Assembly: GCA_947561715.1 (NCBI GenBank)
Contig: OX387199.1
Span: 8,251,001-8,315,000 of the forward strand
DNA length: 64,000 nt
Source: Ascidia mentula
Taxonomy: Eukaryota > Chordata > Ascidiacea > Phlebobranchia > Ascidiidae
Direction: 5' to 3'
Shown: positions 1 to 15,000 of the stretch, piece after piece
Position numbering within the stretch: position 1 is the stretch's first letter
Layout of the letters: every line of letters starts with the position of its first letter
Position numbers and translations under genes: made by a program
Notes under the pieces: generated by a model
The model's input: the letters and a program-made list of their open reading frames with translations, nothing else
Databases searched by the model: none
What the model was told of the DNA's origin: nothing

Positions 1-51
1 ATGTAGGTAATCTGTACAAAAATGGTGTGTAACCAGAATGTTATATTTCAG

Positions 52-576
52 GCTATGGGTATGGTTCTGGCTACGGAGGTGGCTATGATAGCTACGGTGG
101 AGGTGGCTATGGCGGTGGGGGCTATGGTGGCCCCGGGGGTTATGGTAATTATGGATTCCAGGGCGGTTATGGTGGTGGAGGTAAGGGATCGAAAGTGAGC
201 CGCCCCACTTTCTCATTTCTTACTTTACCAAAATTTCTTGCAGGATTTTTATATTGGCTTACTTGGAAGCACAATTTAACAAACTTTCCCTTAAACTGGA
301 CTCGCATATCTATACAGTAAATGCTTAAAAAAAATTAACAGTGCCACACAAGAACTCTTTTTCCAAGTGTAAGGTAGCAGCAGTGGCGTATTTATTGATT
401 TATTCTCGTTGGCACATCGTTTGACTTTGTACCTACACACTCTAACCTACTAGATTGAAATGCAATTTATGCCACCCATAGTTGACGCTTGTCTTTTTGT
501 TACAGCCCAGGGAGGGTATGGGAAGGCGCCGAGGAGGGGGATGGGGGGACACCAGAACTCATTCAAACCATATTAA
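52..576 (+). CDS. hnRNP D/AB-type RNA-binding protein, C-terminal exons (partial)
   Basis: These are the last two coding exons of an RRM-containing hnRNP that binds RNA in nucleus and cytoplasm. Exon 52-180 follows a TTTCAG acceptor, ends at a GTAAGG donor and encodes a Gly/Tyr-rich tail (repeated GYGGG). Exon 506-576 follows TTACAG and ends at TAA 574-576. The phases join (1 base + 2 bases) to give a C-terminus with GYGKAPRRG and HQNSFKPY. That is the signature tail of vertebrate HNRNPD, HNRNPDL and HNRNPAB, which end in HQNSYKPY-like sequence and where the terminal PY serves transportin import. The RRMs lie upstream of the window, so the paralogue cannot be fixed. Confidence 0.9.
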
Positions 577-2155
577 CTGGTATGGCCACCGTGGTCAATT
601 CCACGGTGCCTACCATGGCTATCATGACTACTAGCTCTCCAAGGTATGTAATTTCTGTTTTGCCATATCTTCACTTCTGGGGTTTATTTTCTTGTAATTT
701 AGATCTATGGTAAAGTATCTTTTTGACCTCCCTTAGCAGATGTCGTGTTTTTTAAAAACAACAAAAGTACAGCGAAAAAAATTAAGATTCTTTCAGCAAC
801 AATTTAATGCAATGTGAAAAATGCAACTATAAAACAAAAGTTTTAAAATAAGCAACTGAATAAAGATCAGTTGAAATAATGGGCAAGTTAAACAGATAGA
901 TATTTGTGGGTGGCGATAGTGGTGAATGGTAGATTGTGATTTGCAAATCCAGTGATTGAGACTTTCTTCTTTTGTGTTGCCTGCAGAGCGTCCAAAAGTC
1001 TTTGTGAGAAAGAGTGTGGCCACGGCTCCGGGCCTAATAGTTTTTTATTAACTTTTTATGTTATTTGGGGATATTGTTAACACGATAGACTCAGTAAACC
1101 CTTTTTTCGTAATGTTTCCCCATTTTTAATGTACAGTTGTAATGTTTTGAGTTGTAAAAAGGTGATGATATAGATCTCTTCTATATGATAGCTTTCAGCG
1201 TATATAAAGGGTAGCGCAGCATTTAACGATAGCCTCTGCTAAGCTTCGTAAAAGTACTAAGAAAATTTTGGCCTACCATAAACATGCCCTTGCCCACTGT
1301 TCTTTCCACCCCTCTGCTCACCACTGCAGCACGACAAATGGAAAGAAACGGATTGTCGAGCGGAATCAATTGACGACGACGGGTAAATGGGACATTTAGG
1401 GGCTACATACTGTCATAAATGATTTGCTCATGAACAAGAGAAAAGAAAACAGTAAAATTTCATCCCCACCAGATAATCAATTTGAAGGAAAATGTTTGTG
1501 ATTTTTTCCTATAGAGTTTTCCACAATTCATAAATGTTTTTACAGGTAAATAAGTGGGTATAAAACGACAATAACCCAAACATTGTGCCTGGCCTCTGTG
1601 TTTTTGTTAAGTATTTGGTGCGGTGCAACAATTGCTTTTAATATTAAAGGGAAGTCTGTAAACTCATTTCCTTTGCAGGCACTAAAGTTGAGCAGCTAGT
1701 TTCATATTGTTAGAAAAGTGTATCTCGTGGTTAGAAAGTCCCCGAGCTTAGTGAAAGGAGACAACTCTTAGTATTTAGTAACATCTTGTCCTTATCTGGA
1801 TTCAAAATAATTGTCAAATGAATAGCACCGCACCAAATCAACTAATTGTTACGTTGTGTAAAATATGCAAAAATTCGCCAATATTTTTAAAAACTAGACA
1901 TTTAAAACCACTAAAGTTACATTGTTTTGTTTACAGCACCGCTTGGCGCCGTCGATTGCAACCCATTCCATCAGCTAATCTATCCAGCACTAGCGGTTGC
2001 GTCGCCTACATCTGTACAGTGCGTGAAAATCTGGCACGACGTTTTTCTTCTATACGCTGCCGACGACGAAGGCGCTAAATCATGTTTATTTGTGCTTGTT
2101 TCCGTTATACTTTGTTTTTGTTTGCGTCAATAAATTTGTTTAGAAACAATATCCT
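577..2155 (+). other. Probable spliced 3' UTR of the hnRNP gene
   Basis: No convincing coding exon follows the stop at 576. A good donor lies at 644-645 (CAAG|GTATGTAA). Acceptor-like sites follow at 986 (CCTGCAG), about 1679 (TTTGCAG) and 1936 (TTTACAG). A canonical AATAAA at 2129-2134 is the first strong polyadenylation signal. The simplest reading is a 3' UTR with one or more introns. Vertebrate HNRNPD and HNRNPDL have alternatively spliced 3' UTRs that serve autoregulation. The short open frames in 1818-2133 overlap each other in two frames and are not convincing proteins. Confidence 0.5.
2129..2134 (+). terminator. Polyadenylation signal, hnRNP gene
   Basis: AATAAA on the plus strand, followed by T-rich sequence. 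It is the first canonical signal downstream of the hnRNP stop codon. Confidence 0.55.
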
Positions 2156-2543
2156 AAACCCACGTTATTGCCAGTGAAAAGTTAACCCAAAGCAGTTATT
2201 AAGAAATCTGTTTTGAAGGCCATTTGCAATGATGCACCTGCCGACTGTTCCGATTGTTTGCGAATAACCGTTGCTGGTGCATGTGACCTACATAGACCTA
2301 GTAGTTTTTTTTACATGTTAATTAAGTTCAAAAAACATATTGCACTTGGATGGGAGGAATTATGAAGCCTTCTGGAATACCATGTCACCTGGAGGGGGTT
2401 GCTTACGTAAATATTCAGCTAACTTTTGCGCAGAGAGGTGGGCCTTGCTTGAAACCACAATGGATAAGATAAATTACTGATTAATTTTTCTGCAAAATTC
2501 AATTGTATTTCTTGGTCCATCATAAAACCACTGATGACTGGGC

Positions 2544-2809
2544 CAGTGTTTCCCAACCTTCCTTGTATAGCGGCACCCCTGGGGAATTTACAACGATTTT
2601 TCCGCACCCAATGGCAACAAACCAATAAGCGACCACTACAAATGCTGCAATCAGCCCTTTTTTCTGATTCTGAATGGGTGTCATTGTGGTAATAAAATTG
2701 CTCTCTCGCAATTTTTATGGGTGTCGGCGTTACATTATCGAGAAACCGCACGGTGCAAATTACCAGAATAAATAAAAGGCAAAAGCGGCTCCTAGGTTAG
2801 GAACCACTA
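2544..2809. mobile_element. hAT-like MITE (266 bp)
   Basis: The left end CAGTGTTTCCCAACC and the right end, read inward on the other strand as TAGTGGTTCCTAACC, form degenerate terminal inverted repeats of the hAT type. Its reverse complement aligns over most of its length with the element at 51385-51659 (shared core TCGCTTATTGGTTTG and flanking sequence), so the two are copies of one family. No transposase frame is present and no target duplication could be recognised. It lies between the hnRNP and Rab-like genes. Confidence 0.7.
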
Positions 2810-3040
2810 AAAATACAGTCTGGCGTTTAGGCTGCTCTTTTAGTTCAATTTAATACAACACACAGCACCACGTAACAATCTAATTTTAACGCCTAAACCC
2901 CACTATAACTGCCCGAAACTGGCTCAAATTCGCTTAGCAACAGTACGTGCATATATGTATGTGCTCACTCAATTGTAAAATTGATCCCCATGCATTACTG
3001 CTTGCTTTGTTGCGTCATCGATATATTGTTACAAAGGACC

Positions 3041-4074
3041 TTATGCAGTTGTTGATGGCCTCGCGCCCAGTTTTTTAGCGGTTACTACCGTCGTTAGTAA
3101 ATCTTCGAACAGTTTCAAAACGCCAACTCCACTCAAAGCCGATGTTTCGTAATATGGCAGCTTTTTTGAGCTCGCCCATTTGCGTGCCTCTGATGTACTG
3201 ACGCATCCCTTCTGTAGACGAACAAAAATCATCATGTGGTTTGGGTTTATAAGTTGTGTTGTCATAAAACAATGGCCCACAGTTTCCGAAAATGTTGTTA
3301 AAAGTGGTGAGCTTTTCCTTATTTACGAAGATATTTTTAGATATCCTATTTTATTAGCACCCTTTTTCATAACTTTTCGCAACAGGAAATTTTTTTTAGG
3401 GGTTCAAATTTTAGACTCCACATTTATGGAACTCGTTTATAACTAATTGAAACGTAACCAAGTCTAACAATTTAGCAATTTAAAAAAACACACAACAGAG
3501 CTCATACAAAAAGATAGCAAACAAAGTCAATACTTACATTATTCCGCAAGTCGGCTTTGTTTCCAACGACAGCAATGGTTGAACTTAAAGCTCCGAACTT
3601 ACCAATTTCTCGGATCCAGTTATCTAGAAAAATTAGACATAATTGGAATATACCGGTAGCATTTATCACAGCTGCCTTACCTAAGTTTTCAAAGGAAGAA
3701 CGATTTGTGACGTCAAAAACAATAAAACAAGCTTCTGCCCCTCCGTAAAGCTCGTTTCTGACGTCATAGTATTGCGGATCGCCAGACAAATCCCAAAGAT
3801 GAACCTGTGAAGAGCAAGACCAACTCAGTTTATGCTAAAAACAATAAAAAAAAGTGTTTTTGGAATAAGAAAACTCGGGTAAAATTCTTACCCGCAGCGG
3901 AATTCCTTTGATATTTTGAACCTTAAATCCATAGTCCACGCCAACAGTCGCGTGATAACATTGACTGAATTTGCTTTCACAGAAGTGCTTGATCAGGCAA
4001 GTTTTGCCCACGTTGGCATTTCCGAGGGCCAGGACTGCAAAACCGACATTAATTTGCACACGCTTTGTAGGCAT
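3041..4074 (-). CDS. Rab-like small GTPase of the DNAJC27/RBJ type, no J domain
   Basis: Four exons on the minus strand: 4074-3892, 3804-3681, 3623-3538 and 3211-3041, joining in frame to 187 aa. All introns are GT-AG. Motifs in order: P-loop GNANVGKT (about residue 17), VGVDYG, the G3 region DLSGDPQYYDVRNELYGG, NKAD, and ETSAL with EARKWA. VRNELY next to an altered G3 is typical of DNAJC27 (RBJ), a Rab-like protein in ERK signalling. Known DNAJC27 is about 270 aa with a C-terminal J domain. Here TAA (3041-3043) follows the conserved ARPST segment and no J-domain exon is visible. There is no C-terminal Cys for prenylation. ATG 4074 was chosen because it precedes the GTPase fold directly; an upstream non-coding exon is possible. 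Confidence 0.82.
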
Positions 4075-4623
4075 CACGTAAAACAGAAAAGGAATACACA
4101 AATGAGAGCCTACACATGATCAAGGAATCAAAACACAAATCATTTATCAAAGCAACTCACTATAGCTTTATTATACAAGGACTGTAATTTGTGACGAATC
4201 AACAGTAATTTATATATTCCGGTTTCGAAATTTGTCACAGCGTAGTAATACATAAAAAACAACACAGTGCATCGATTTTCTTTGCAGCCGTAACAATTTT
4301 AATTTTGGCGTAAATGGTAATAGCCGAAGCATAAAGGTATTTTCCCAACCTTTCATCCAAACAACGTTTTCCACCTTCTTGCGAACACTTCGTTCGATCG
4401 ACCCAAGGTCGCATTTGATGTCATCCATGTTAAGCTTCGTTTCAGCCATAATAGCCAATTTTCTTTTGAATGAACTTTAAATTTGTTTCAAATGAAGTGG
4501 TAAAAACATTTCGTGTTGCGTTATTCACCGACGCCAACAAGCCCGTCTGAATACATATAACTTTTCGGAACCTGATCTCTTTCCTTAACAATCACAGATG
4601 TGTCCTGTTCGTATTAAATTACA

Positions 4624-4919
4624 ATGAGCAATCTCTGCTTGGGCAAAACAATTCGCTTGTCGTAAGTTAATATTTGCTGATATTAAAAAAAACTGCCAGA
4701 AATAACCACTTGCAAACAAATGGCGAAAATTATAGCTTCCTTCCAACGAAGAACTACTCAATAATACCTCGCTGTGTCACTGGCGATGATGACGGTCAAA
4801 AAAATGACATATTGCAGAGCGCGGATGTTGGGTACAGCGACACAACTGTTACAGCATTTCGCAAGCGTTTTTGCGAATTCCAAGGTTTCAAACATGGCTT
4901 CTTCCTAACATTTATGTAA
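4624..4919 (+). CDS. Small two-exon gene of unknown function (85 aa)
   Basis: ATG 4624 opens exon 4624-4661. A 38-nt intron follows, with a GTAAGT donor and a CTGCCAG acceptor, then exon 4700-4919 ending in TAA. Frame is kept across the junction and the product is 85 aa. AATAAA lies at 4931-4936, twelve bases after the stop, which supports a complete short transcript. The protein has a basic start (MSNLCLGKTIRLS), an acidic middle (GDDDGQKND) and an aromatic, basic C-terminus rich in Phe. There is no signal peptide or membrane segment. I do not recognise the family. The ATG faces away from the minus-strand GTPase gene about 550 bp to the left, so the two could share a bidirectional promoter. 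Confidence 0.55.
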
Positions 4920-4930
4920 TCATCCCATCA

Positions 4931-4936
4931 AATAAA
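4931..4936 (+). terminator. Polyadenylation signal of the 85-aa gene
   Basis: AATAAA lies 12 bases after the TAA at 4919. Genes can be this compact in tunicates. Confidence 0.55.
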
Positions 4937-5537
4937 CGAAACAAAAAACGAAAAAAAAGTGCAAAACGTGTGTCTTGCACTTATAATTAAACTAAACCCA
5001 CATATACATTTTAAATGGCCACTACCATCAGGTATGACTTGCACAAATGCTGTATTGTTTTGATAACATACAACCAGTAAATTTCAGCATACAATCAGTA
5101 TTTGATAACATACAATCAATATAAAATTATAAATTTGCAAAAAACACAATCCTACTGTGGAGATAAAATGACTTTATAATGTAAAAGAAGTTTTACTATT
5201 GACCTGTATTTTAATACTCTGATGAGCTTTAACAAAAACACATTTAAATGAAATTTGATAAAATAAGCATAACCCATATAAATCCATTCATTTGGAGAAA
5301 AATAACCTGCACAAGAAACAACCACAAAGTTTATAGCTGTTCCAAATGTTGTGATGCACAAAAAATCCTTTTATTGGCACCCATGTCAATTTATTTTTTT
5401 CTGTTTTCTGTGTGTTACTGCTTTATTGCACAAGTACATAAGGCAAATTTACAATTACAAAGGAAATCATGATTTCACTATATTGATGCATAGTTTATTG
5501 AATTGCTAACACCGATGTCCCTTATAATCTTGGGTCT
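4937..5537. other. AT-rich intergenic stretch
   Basis: Between two convergent 3' ends (the plus-strand small gene and minus-strand BDH2). Short AT-rich direct repeats occur (variants of TTTGATAACATACAATCA near 5055-5120). No coding or RNA gene is seen. Confidence 0.6.
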
Positions 5538-9093
<3,556 letters not shown>

Positions 9094-12000
9094 TCAATTT
9101 TTGAATGAATGATAAAGAAAAAATCTCATACCCAATTCCAGTCTGCGAGCAAGACCAGGATTCTTTTTTTCCAATACCAATTGTATTGCTTCTATTTTTT
9201 CAAGGCGCTTCAGCACAGCTGCATGTTTTTCTGGCAGGAATTTAGTTTTAATAAGATCCTGTAACAACAAAAAGTGTAACTAAGTTGATCTTTTTAAGTA
9301 GGCCTTTTCCTAGTGTTCGATTAATGCTTTATGTCTGGTACTGATACACATTTGCAAACTTTTTTGCATTGAGTGCTCAAGTAGCGTGTTTATATTGTAC
9401 TGTCTGCACTACCAAGTACAAACCATGTTATATGTTTGGTGCAAAGAAAAAAGACAATGTACAAAATGAGAAATGCAATACACTTTGATTAACTTAATTT
9501 CAGCATCAGACACAGTATTTTTACCTTTGCAAAATGTGCAAGAAATGCCATCAGCAATGTTACATATGCAATCACTGCCATTTGTGGGCCTGAACATAAA
9601 AGTTATGGTGAAAATTACATATGCATAAAAGATTATTGGAAAACTTTGGAACTACACACACTGAAAAAACGGCAATGTTTCCTTTAAACTCATCAGATGT
9701 TCCCTTGGCAGATATGAATATTGAAGTGCATAATTAATGCAAAAAGTAATGTTCAAGCAATCCCTCAACAATAAACCACTAAATGTTAACAATGACAATG
9801 TAAAAACTAGCTGTAACTTTATATTTTCCAAACCATAAAACAATGAAAAATATTCTTTGACCTCTTTTTAAGTTTATAACCCACATTTAGTGAAATAGCA
9901 ATCAATAGATGTTACTCACCCAAGGACATGACACCCGCTTCTGACAGCACTTGAAACAAGGGTAATTTCTGAAATTTCGATAGACTTGGAATTTGCTTTC
10001 CAGACTTAATTGTCTGTTCAGTTGTTGACACGATTTTCTGCAGCCTTAACTGATAAAAACAGGATATGGTTATCTTTTAATGTTAAAGTGAAATAGAAAA
10101 CATGCTTGTCTTTGTGTTTCTAAATTGGTAACACACGTACTAACCAAAGTTGAATCTTCAAGGAGATATTCAAAAAGTGCAGTATTCACTTTCCTTTCAC
10201 TTTCATCCATCCTTTTCTCTGACAAAATATCACATTGCGATTAATGGCATTTATTTAGGTTATTGTTGAGAGACTGAATCTGTTCAATGAAATATAGGTG
10301 AACTAATTGACAACTGTTGCAGACCATTGCATGTGGCCAAAGAAAAGGTGACATGTTGTATGTTAAAAAGCAATTAGTTGAGTGAACCGCATCCCAAACC
10401 TTCAACAGATGCAGGAACGGTTGAATCTGATGTTGGTTGCTTGCTTCTCTTAACCGATTGTTTTCGTAGTGTCTTGCTCAAGGGCCCAATAACTGCAGTG
10501 TCCTTCATCCAATAGCCATGTAAATCACTTGAGGCTACTTTACTTCGAAGCTGTTTTTCTTCACTACCCTCATGTGTACGGTCTGGAGAGATGGAAGCTG
10601 GCATAGAGGAAAAAAATTAAGTCAAACAACATAAAAAAAGTGTGATTGAATTACATTCATATGACATTAAAATACTTTTTAATTTGTGTTACTTCTTAAG
10701 GAATTTAGGGTAATCTGCTAGCCTGTGATTTTAAATTAAAGTAGTCAAGTAAGCTGTGGTCAAAAATATAGAAGAAAAATATAGAAAATAGAAGCGGGAA
10801 CATGATGCACTATCCAACTTGTCTGATATCAACAACATACAACTGATGAGACCTTATAGGTCAAAACAAAGGCCATGTGTATATAGCTCACAGAAATCAT
10901 AATATTGGTTACACTCGCTAACATACAACCAATGATATGTAAATAACATTTTCAACAAAAAAGTAAATCTTTGCCTTCACGTTACATTGCAAGCCTATTT
11001 CTGTACCACTCTCCGATATTCTGTCTGAAGAAATGAAAGCGGACAGCGAATAAAAATCTGAGCTTTTTTGGCTCCATGTATTTGTGTAAGCAGACCTTAT
11101 CTCTGAAGAATTTAAGTAAAAGTCGATAGAGATCCAGTCTAAGTGCCACCCACTGGCATGATGTTTTCCGTATCTCAACCACTGCCCCTCGACTCGATCT
11201 GGATTTCCTAATAAAATCTAAATTGCAACTTCATCTTTCGCACTAATTATGACAACAACAGTTGAAAAAGTGGTAGCAGTGATAAATTTCTGTCTGGTGT
11301 TCCAGTGATTTTTCCTTGTATAAAATATTCTTTAAACAAAGCAATTATTTCTCCTTTCAAAATGAAAAAAAAGTTGTTCCGCGGGTGTCTTTACATAAAC
11401 ACAATAGGCCGTCATTAAAAAAACTTTGCATCCCAAACCTTCGGCAAATGCAGGAACAGTTGAATCTAATGTTGGTTGCTTGCTTCTCATTACCGATTTC
11501 TTGCTCAAGGACCCATATCCTGTAAACATGTCCTTGCTACAGTAGTTACTTACTGTGAGACAAATAATGTGAAAAAGTTTAAATTGAAATTCCGCGAAAC
11601 CGATTATTGTGTATGTACCTCCACGTGAAGCACTCATGTTTGAACTTCCTGTGAAAAACAACACATAATTGGTTATTCATACAGTTCATACCTACCACAG
11701 TTTCAATAAAATGTGAATTACTTTTGGGTACTTTACTTCGAAGCTGTTTTTCTTCACCACCCTCATGCGAACGGTCTGGAGAGATGGAAGCTGACACAGA
11801 GGAAATAAATTGGTCGAACAACATAAAAAAAGTGTGATTGAATTACATTCATATGACAATTAAAATACTTTTTAATTTGTGTTACTTCTCAAAGAATTTT
11901 AGGATAATCAGCTAGCATGTGTTTTAAATTAAAGTAGTCAAGTGGGCTGTGCCCTTTTCTAAAGCCAATGATGTCATGAATGTGCTGATTGTTTACGTGT

Positions 12001-15000
12001 GCCATGATTACAAACGATTTTCAAATTAATGTTTTTGCAATTAATTAAAAAAAAATACTGAAACATTTGCTGAGCTTTTGTAAATCAGTGGACCTTTGTC
12101 GAATCCAAGAAATGTCCAGAAACAAAATACAAAGTCTAATGTGAATTGCCTGTGTTTGGATTTCTATTTATCAGTGGTTCCCAACTATCATGAACCACTG
12201 ACACACTCCTTCCTGACAAAGCACCTGATAACTGTACACCCTTTTTAAGAGATATTGATATTGTTGGCCATTTTTTAAAGATGAATCACTTGCATAATGT
12301 GATAAGCTGTTTTTCTTTAGATTTGTGTTGTTTGTTATGGAATTAAAATTTGTTCCAGGCTTTCAAGTAGGCCTAAGACACCATGTTAACATTAAACAGA
12401 CCCATCAGTGTGTTATGGTGCACCATTTGGGAGCCTCTGTATTAAATGTTGGTCAAACTTTACTGTGATTTTAATATACATATATTTCAATCTGTTTGTT
12501 ATCACAAATAATTTTCAAGACACAGTAGTCTACTAATCTGTGTTTCACAAATTCAAGGTCAAACAATTGTCTTGTGGTCTAGGATGGTTGGGGTGCACTT
12601 GGCCTGGCTGTGCAAAAGGTTGCACTTCCTGCTCCAGAGTGTTGATAAGGGATTCATCTCCCAACCAATGAGTAAGAAAAAGGTACATTGTCCATGTTCA
12701 AAAGCAGTTTGTTTGACAAAAAGCGTTACCAACCTTTGGTGGATGCAGGATCACAAACTAATTCTGGTTGTTCACTCTGTATAGAGACCGATGGTACATG
12801 TCCATCTGTTCCATATTGACTTGCAGTGTTAAGGGTAGCTAATAAAATATGGTTTTATTGATAAAAAGCAAGGGCAAAACAATGTTAAATGGAATATTGA
12901 AATGTAAAGAATTTACACATTTTCAAAATAAATACTTTGCCAATAAAAGGGATAGAAAAACAACAAATTTGCTCATAAAAAGGTGCAATATTGTATGTCA
13001 CAAACCGCTAGCTGAGGAAAGAAAAGTTGACTCTAATTCTGGTTTCTCCTTTTTCTCTGTCAGCTGTGAAGAAGGCACTGGCCGACGTTGCATCATTCCC
13101 AGTCCTCCATTGTAAATAGTGTATGAATAAATAGCATTAAATTTTAAAAGAAATCACAAAGTTGAAGCTTCAGGGTTCTAAAACACGCTGACCATCTGGA
13201 CTACCTGTGCTGAATCATTTTGTCATATTACTTTATGCCAGATAAAATGTCTGACTGATGTATCAACATTATACAATTATTTTGAAGAACTAACTGGAAG
13301 CACATAAACACTTTTTTATTTCTTTGCAGCTTATAAGTCCGTTAATAGGATTAATTCTGCCAGAAAACAATTTGTCACAAACTACATTGCAATTATGTTT
13401 TATTGTTGAAAGGTTTTATGCTCAACGGTAGCCACCATTTATTTTAATTTGCTATAATTATGCATACAGTTATCTTAGATTTTCGGTCACAGCCCGTGTT
13501 AATAGGGTGAGGTATATCATTTATTGGTATTGTTGTTGCTGGGACTTATAGTGATGTCATTTGGGTACTTGGGATAATTTGGAGTTCAAGGTCCCTAATC
13601 TAGGACATATTACATGACACTTTTCTCAGATACACCAGTAATTACAAACAACAAATATTTACGAAAGGAATTTACCTGGCATTCTTTTAACTTCAGTGCT
13701 TAACTTGGCACCATCCCTAGTGATTCCCGCCGTTGAGATGCGATCTGACAAAACATTTGTAACATAACAATCGGATGGAATTACATGACTATTTTGTATG
13801 TTTTTGCACATACTTAATGTCGTAACTTTTGGGAAAAAAAACAATGATAAACTAACACTTTATGTATGTGTTATACCCAGTGGAATAATTGGCACATTTA
13901 TATGTTTAATACCACAAAAAAATTTTCCAGGTAATCTACTAATCTTTAATATACATTTTAAACTGTAGATGCCAAGTGCAGCAAACATACAATACTCTAA
14001 ATTAACTTTTTTGTGCAACAGAAGGTTTTCTCACATTTTATCATAAAAGAAGAAAAAAAACAATGACTAGATTTCTTGCTACCTCTATCCCTAAAACTTT
14101 TTGTAGGGATCTGTGGCGTTTCCAAACATTCAGTTAATGGTGCTGACATTCCAGGCTTTGGCACACCAGATGGTTGTTGGCTTTGATCCCGTACATTCAT
14201 CTCAAATTCTGCTCGTGACAGTTTATATGCTGATACAATGGATCTTTTTTCATGTATAGCCATTTTTTGCTGACGAACTGATTCTGAAACCTGTGGCATT
14301 AAGTTATCTCTTGGGGGGGCAAGAGGAGACCTCACCATAAGTGGTTGCTCTGGCAATAACCCCAACTCTTGTGATATTTTTTGGGGGGGAGGAATGGACC
14401 TTATCATACGAGCCTGTTGTTGCACAAGTACAGACCCAGGCAAGCCACGTTCAAACACATTACTAGATGATGACCCAAACAAAGTGGTTCCAGATTGGTC
14501 AATTTCGGGCTGTATTGAAGCTTCAAGTATCGCACTTTTTTTCTTTTTTCGTAATGACATTGCGGCTTCAGATAAATCCTTACTTTTTTGTTCAAAGGAA
14601 GTAACTGAAAATGAAGGTTTCTGTCCTGAGGCAAATTTCATTCCTTTTATGTTAGTGGCGCTAGATTTTGGTAAATAGTTATCAGCTATACTTGTAGAGT
14701 CAAATTTAAGTGAGCGTTGTGCAGGTGAGGAAGCCATATGTTGATTGGCTGTTACACCAGATGAACAAACGTCTTCTTTTTGTAAAGAAGATCCAAACAA
14801 AATATGTGGATCTGGCAAGTTTGCTCCAAAACCAAAAGGCATGGCTGGAAGTATACCGGCAGGTGGCATACGCAATGGCAATAACCCCAACTGCTGTGAC
14901 ATTTTTGGGGGGGGAGGAATAGACCTTATCATATGTTGATCTGACAAGCTTGCTCCAAAACCAAAAGGCATGGCTGGAAGTATACCGGCAGGTGGTGGTG

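Noticed and set aside
1818..2133. Two overlapping plus-strand frames, one ending in an Arg run
   Set aside because: They overlap in different frames inside the hnRNP 3' UTR, and the Arg run arises from a GC-rich stretch. No evidence of translation.
3557..3748. Plus-strand frame of 63 codons
   Set aside because: It is the complement of the small GTPase exons 3623-3538 and 3804-3681.
14394..14678. Plus-strand frame of 94 codons
   Set aside because: It lies entirely opposite the PARP4 Pro/Ser-rich exon, is low-complexity and has no promoter or splice context.
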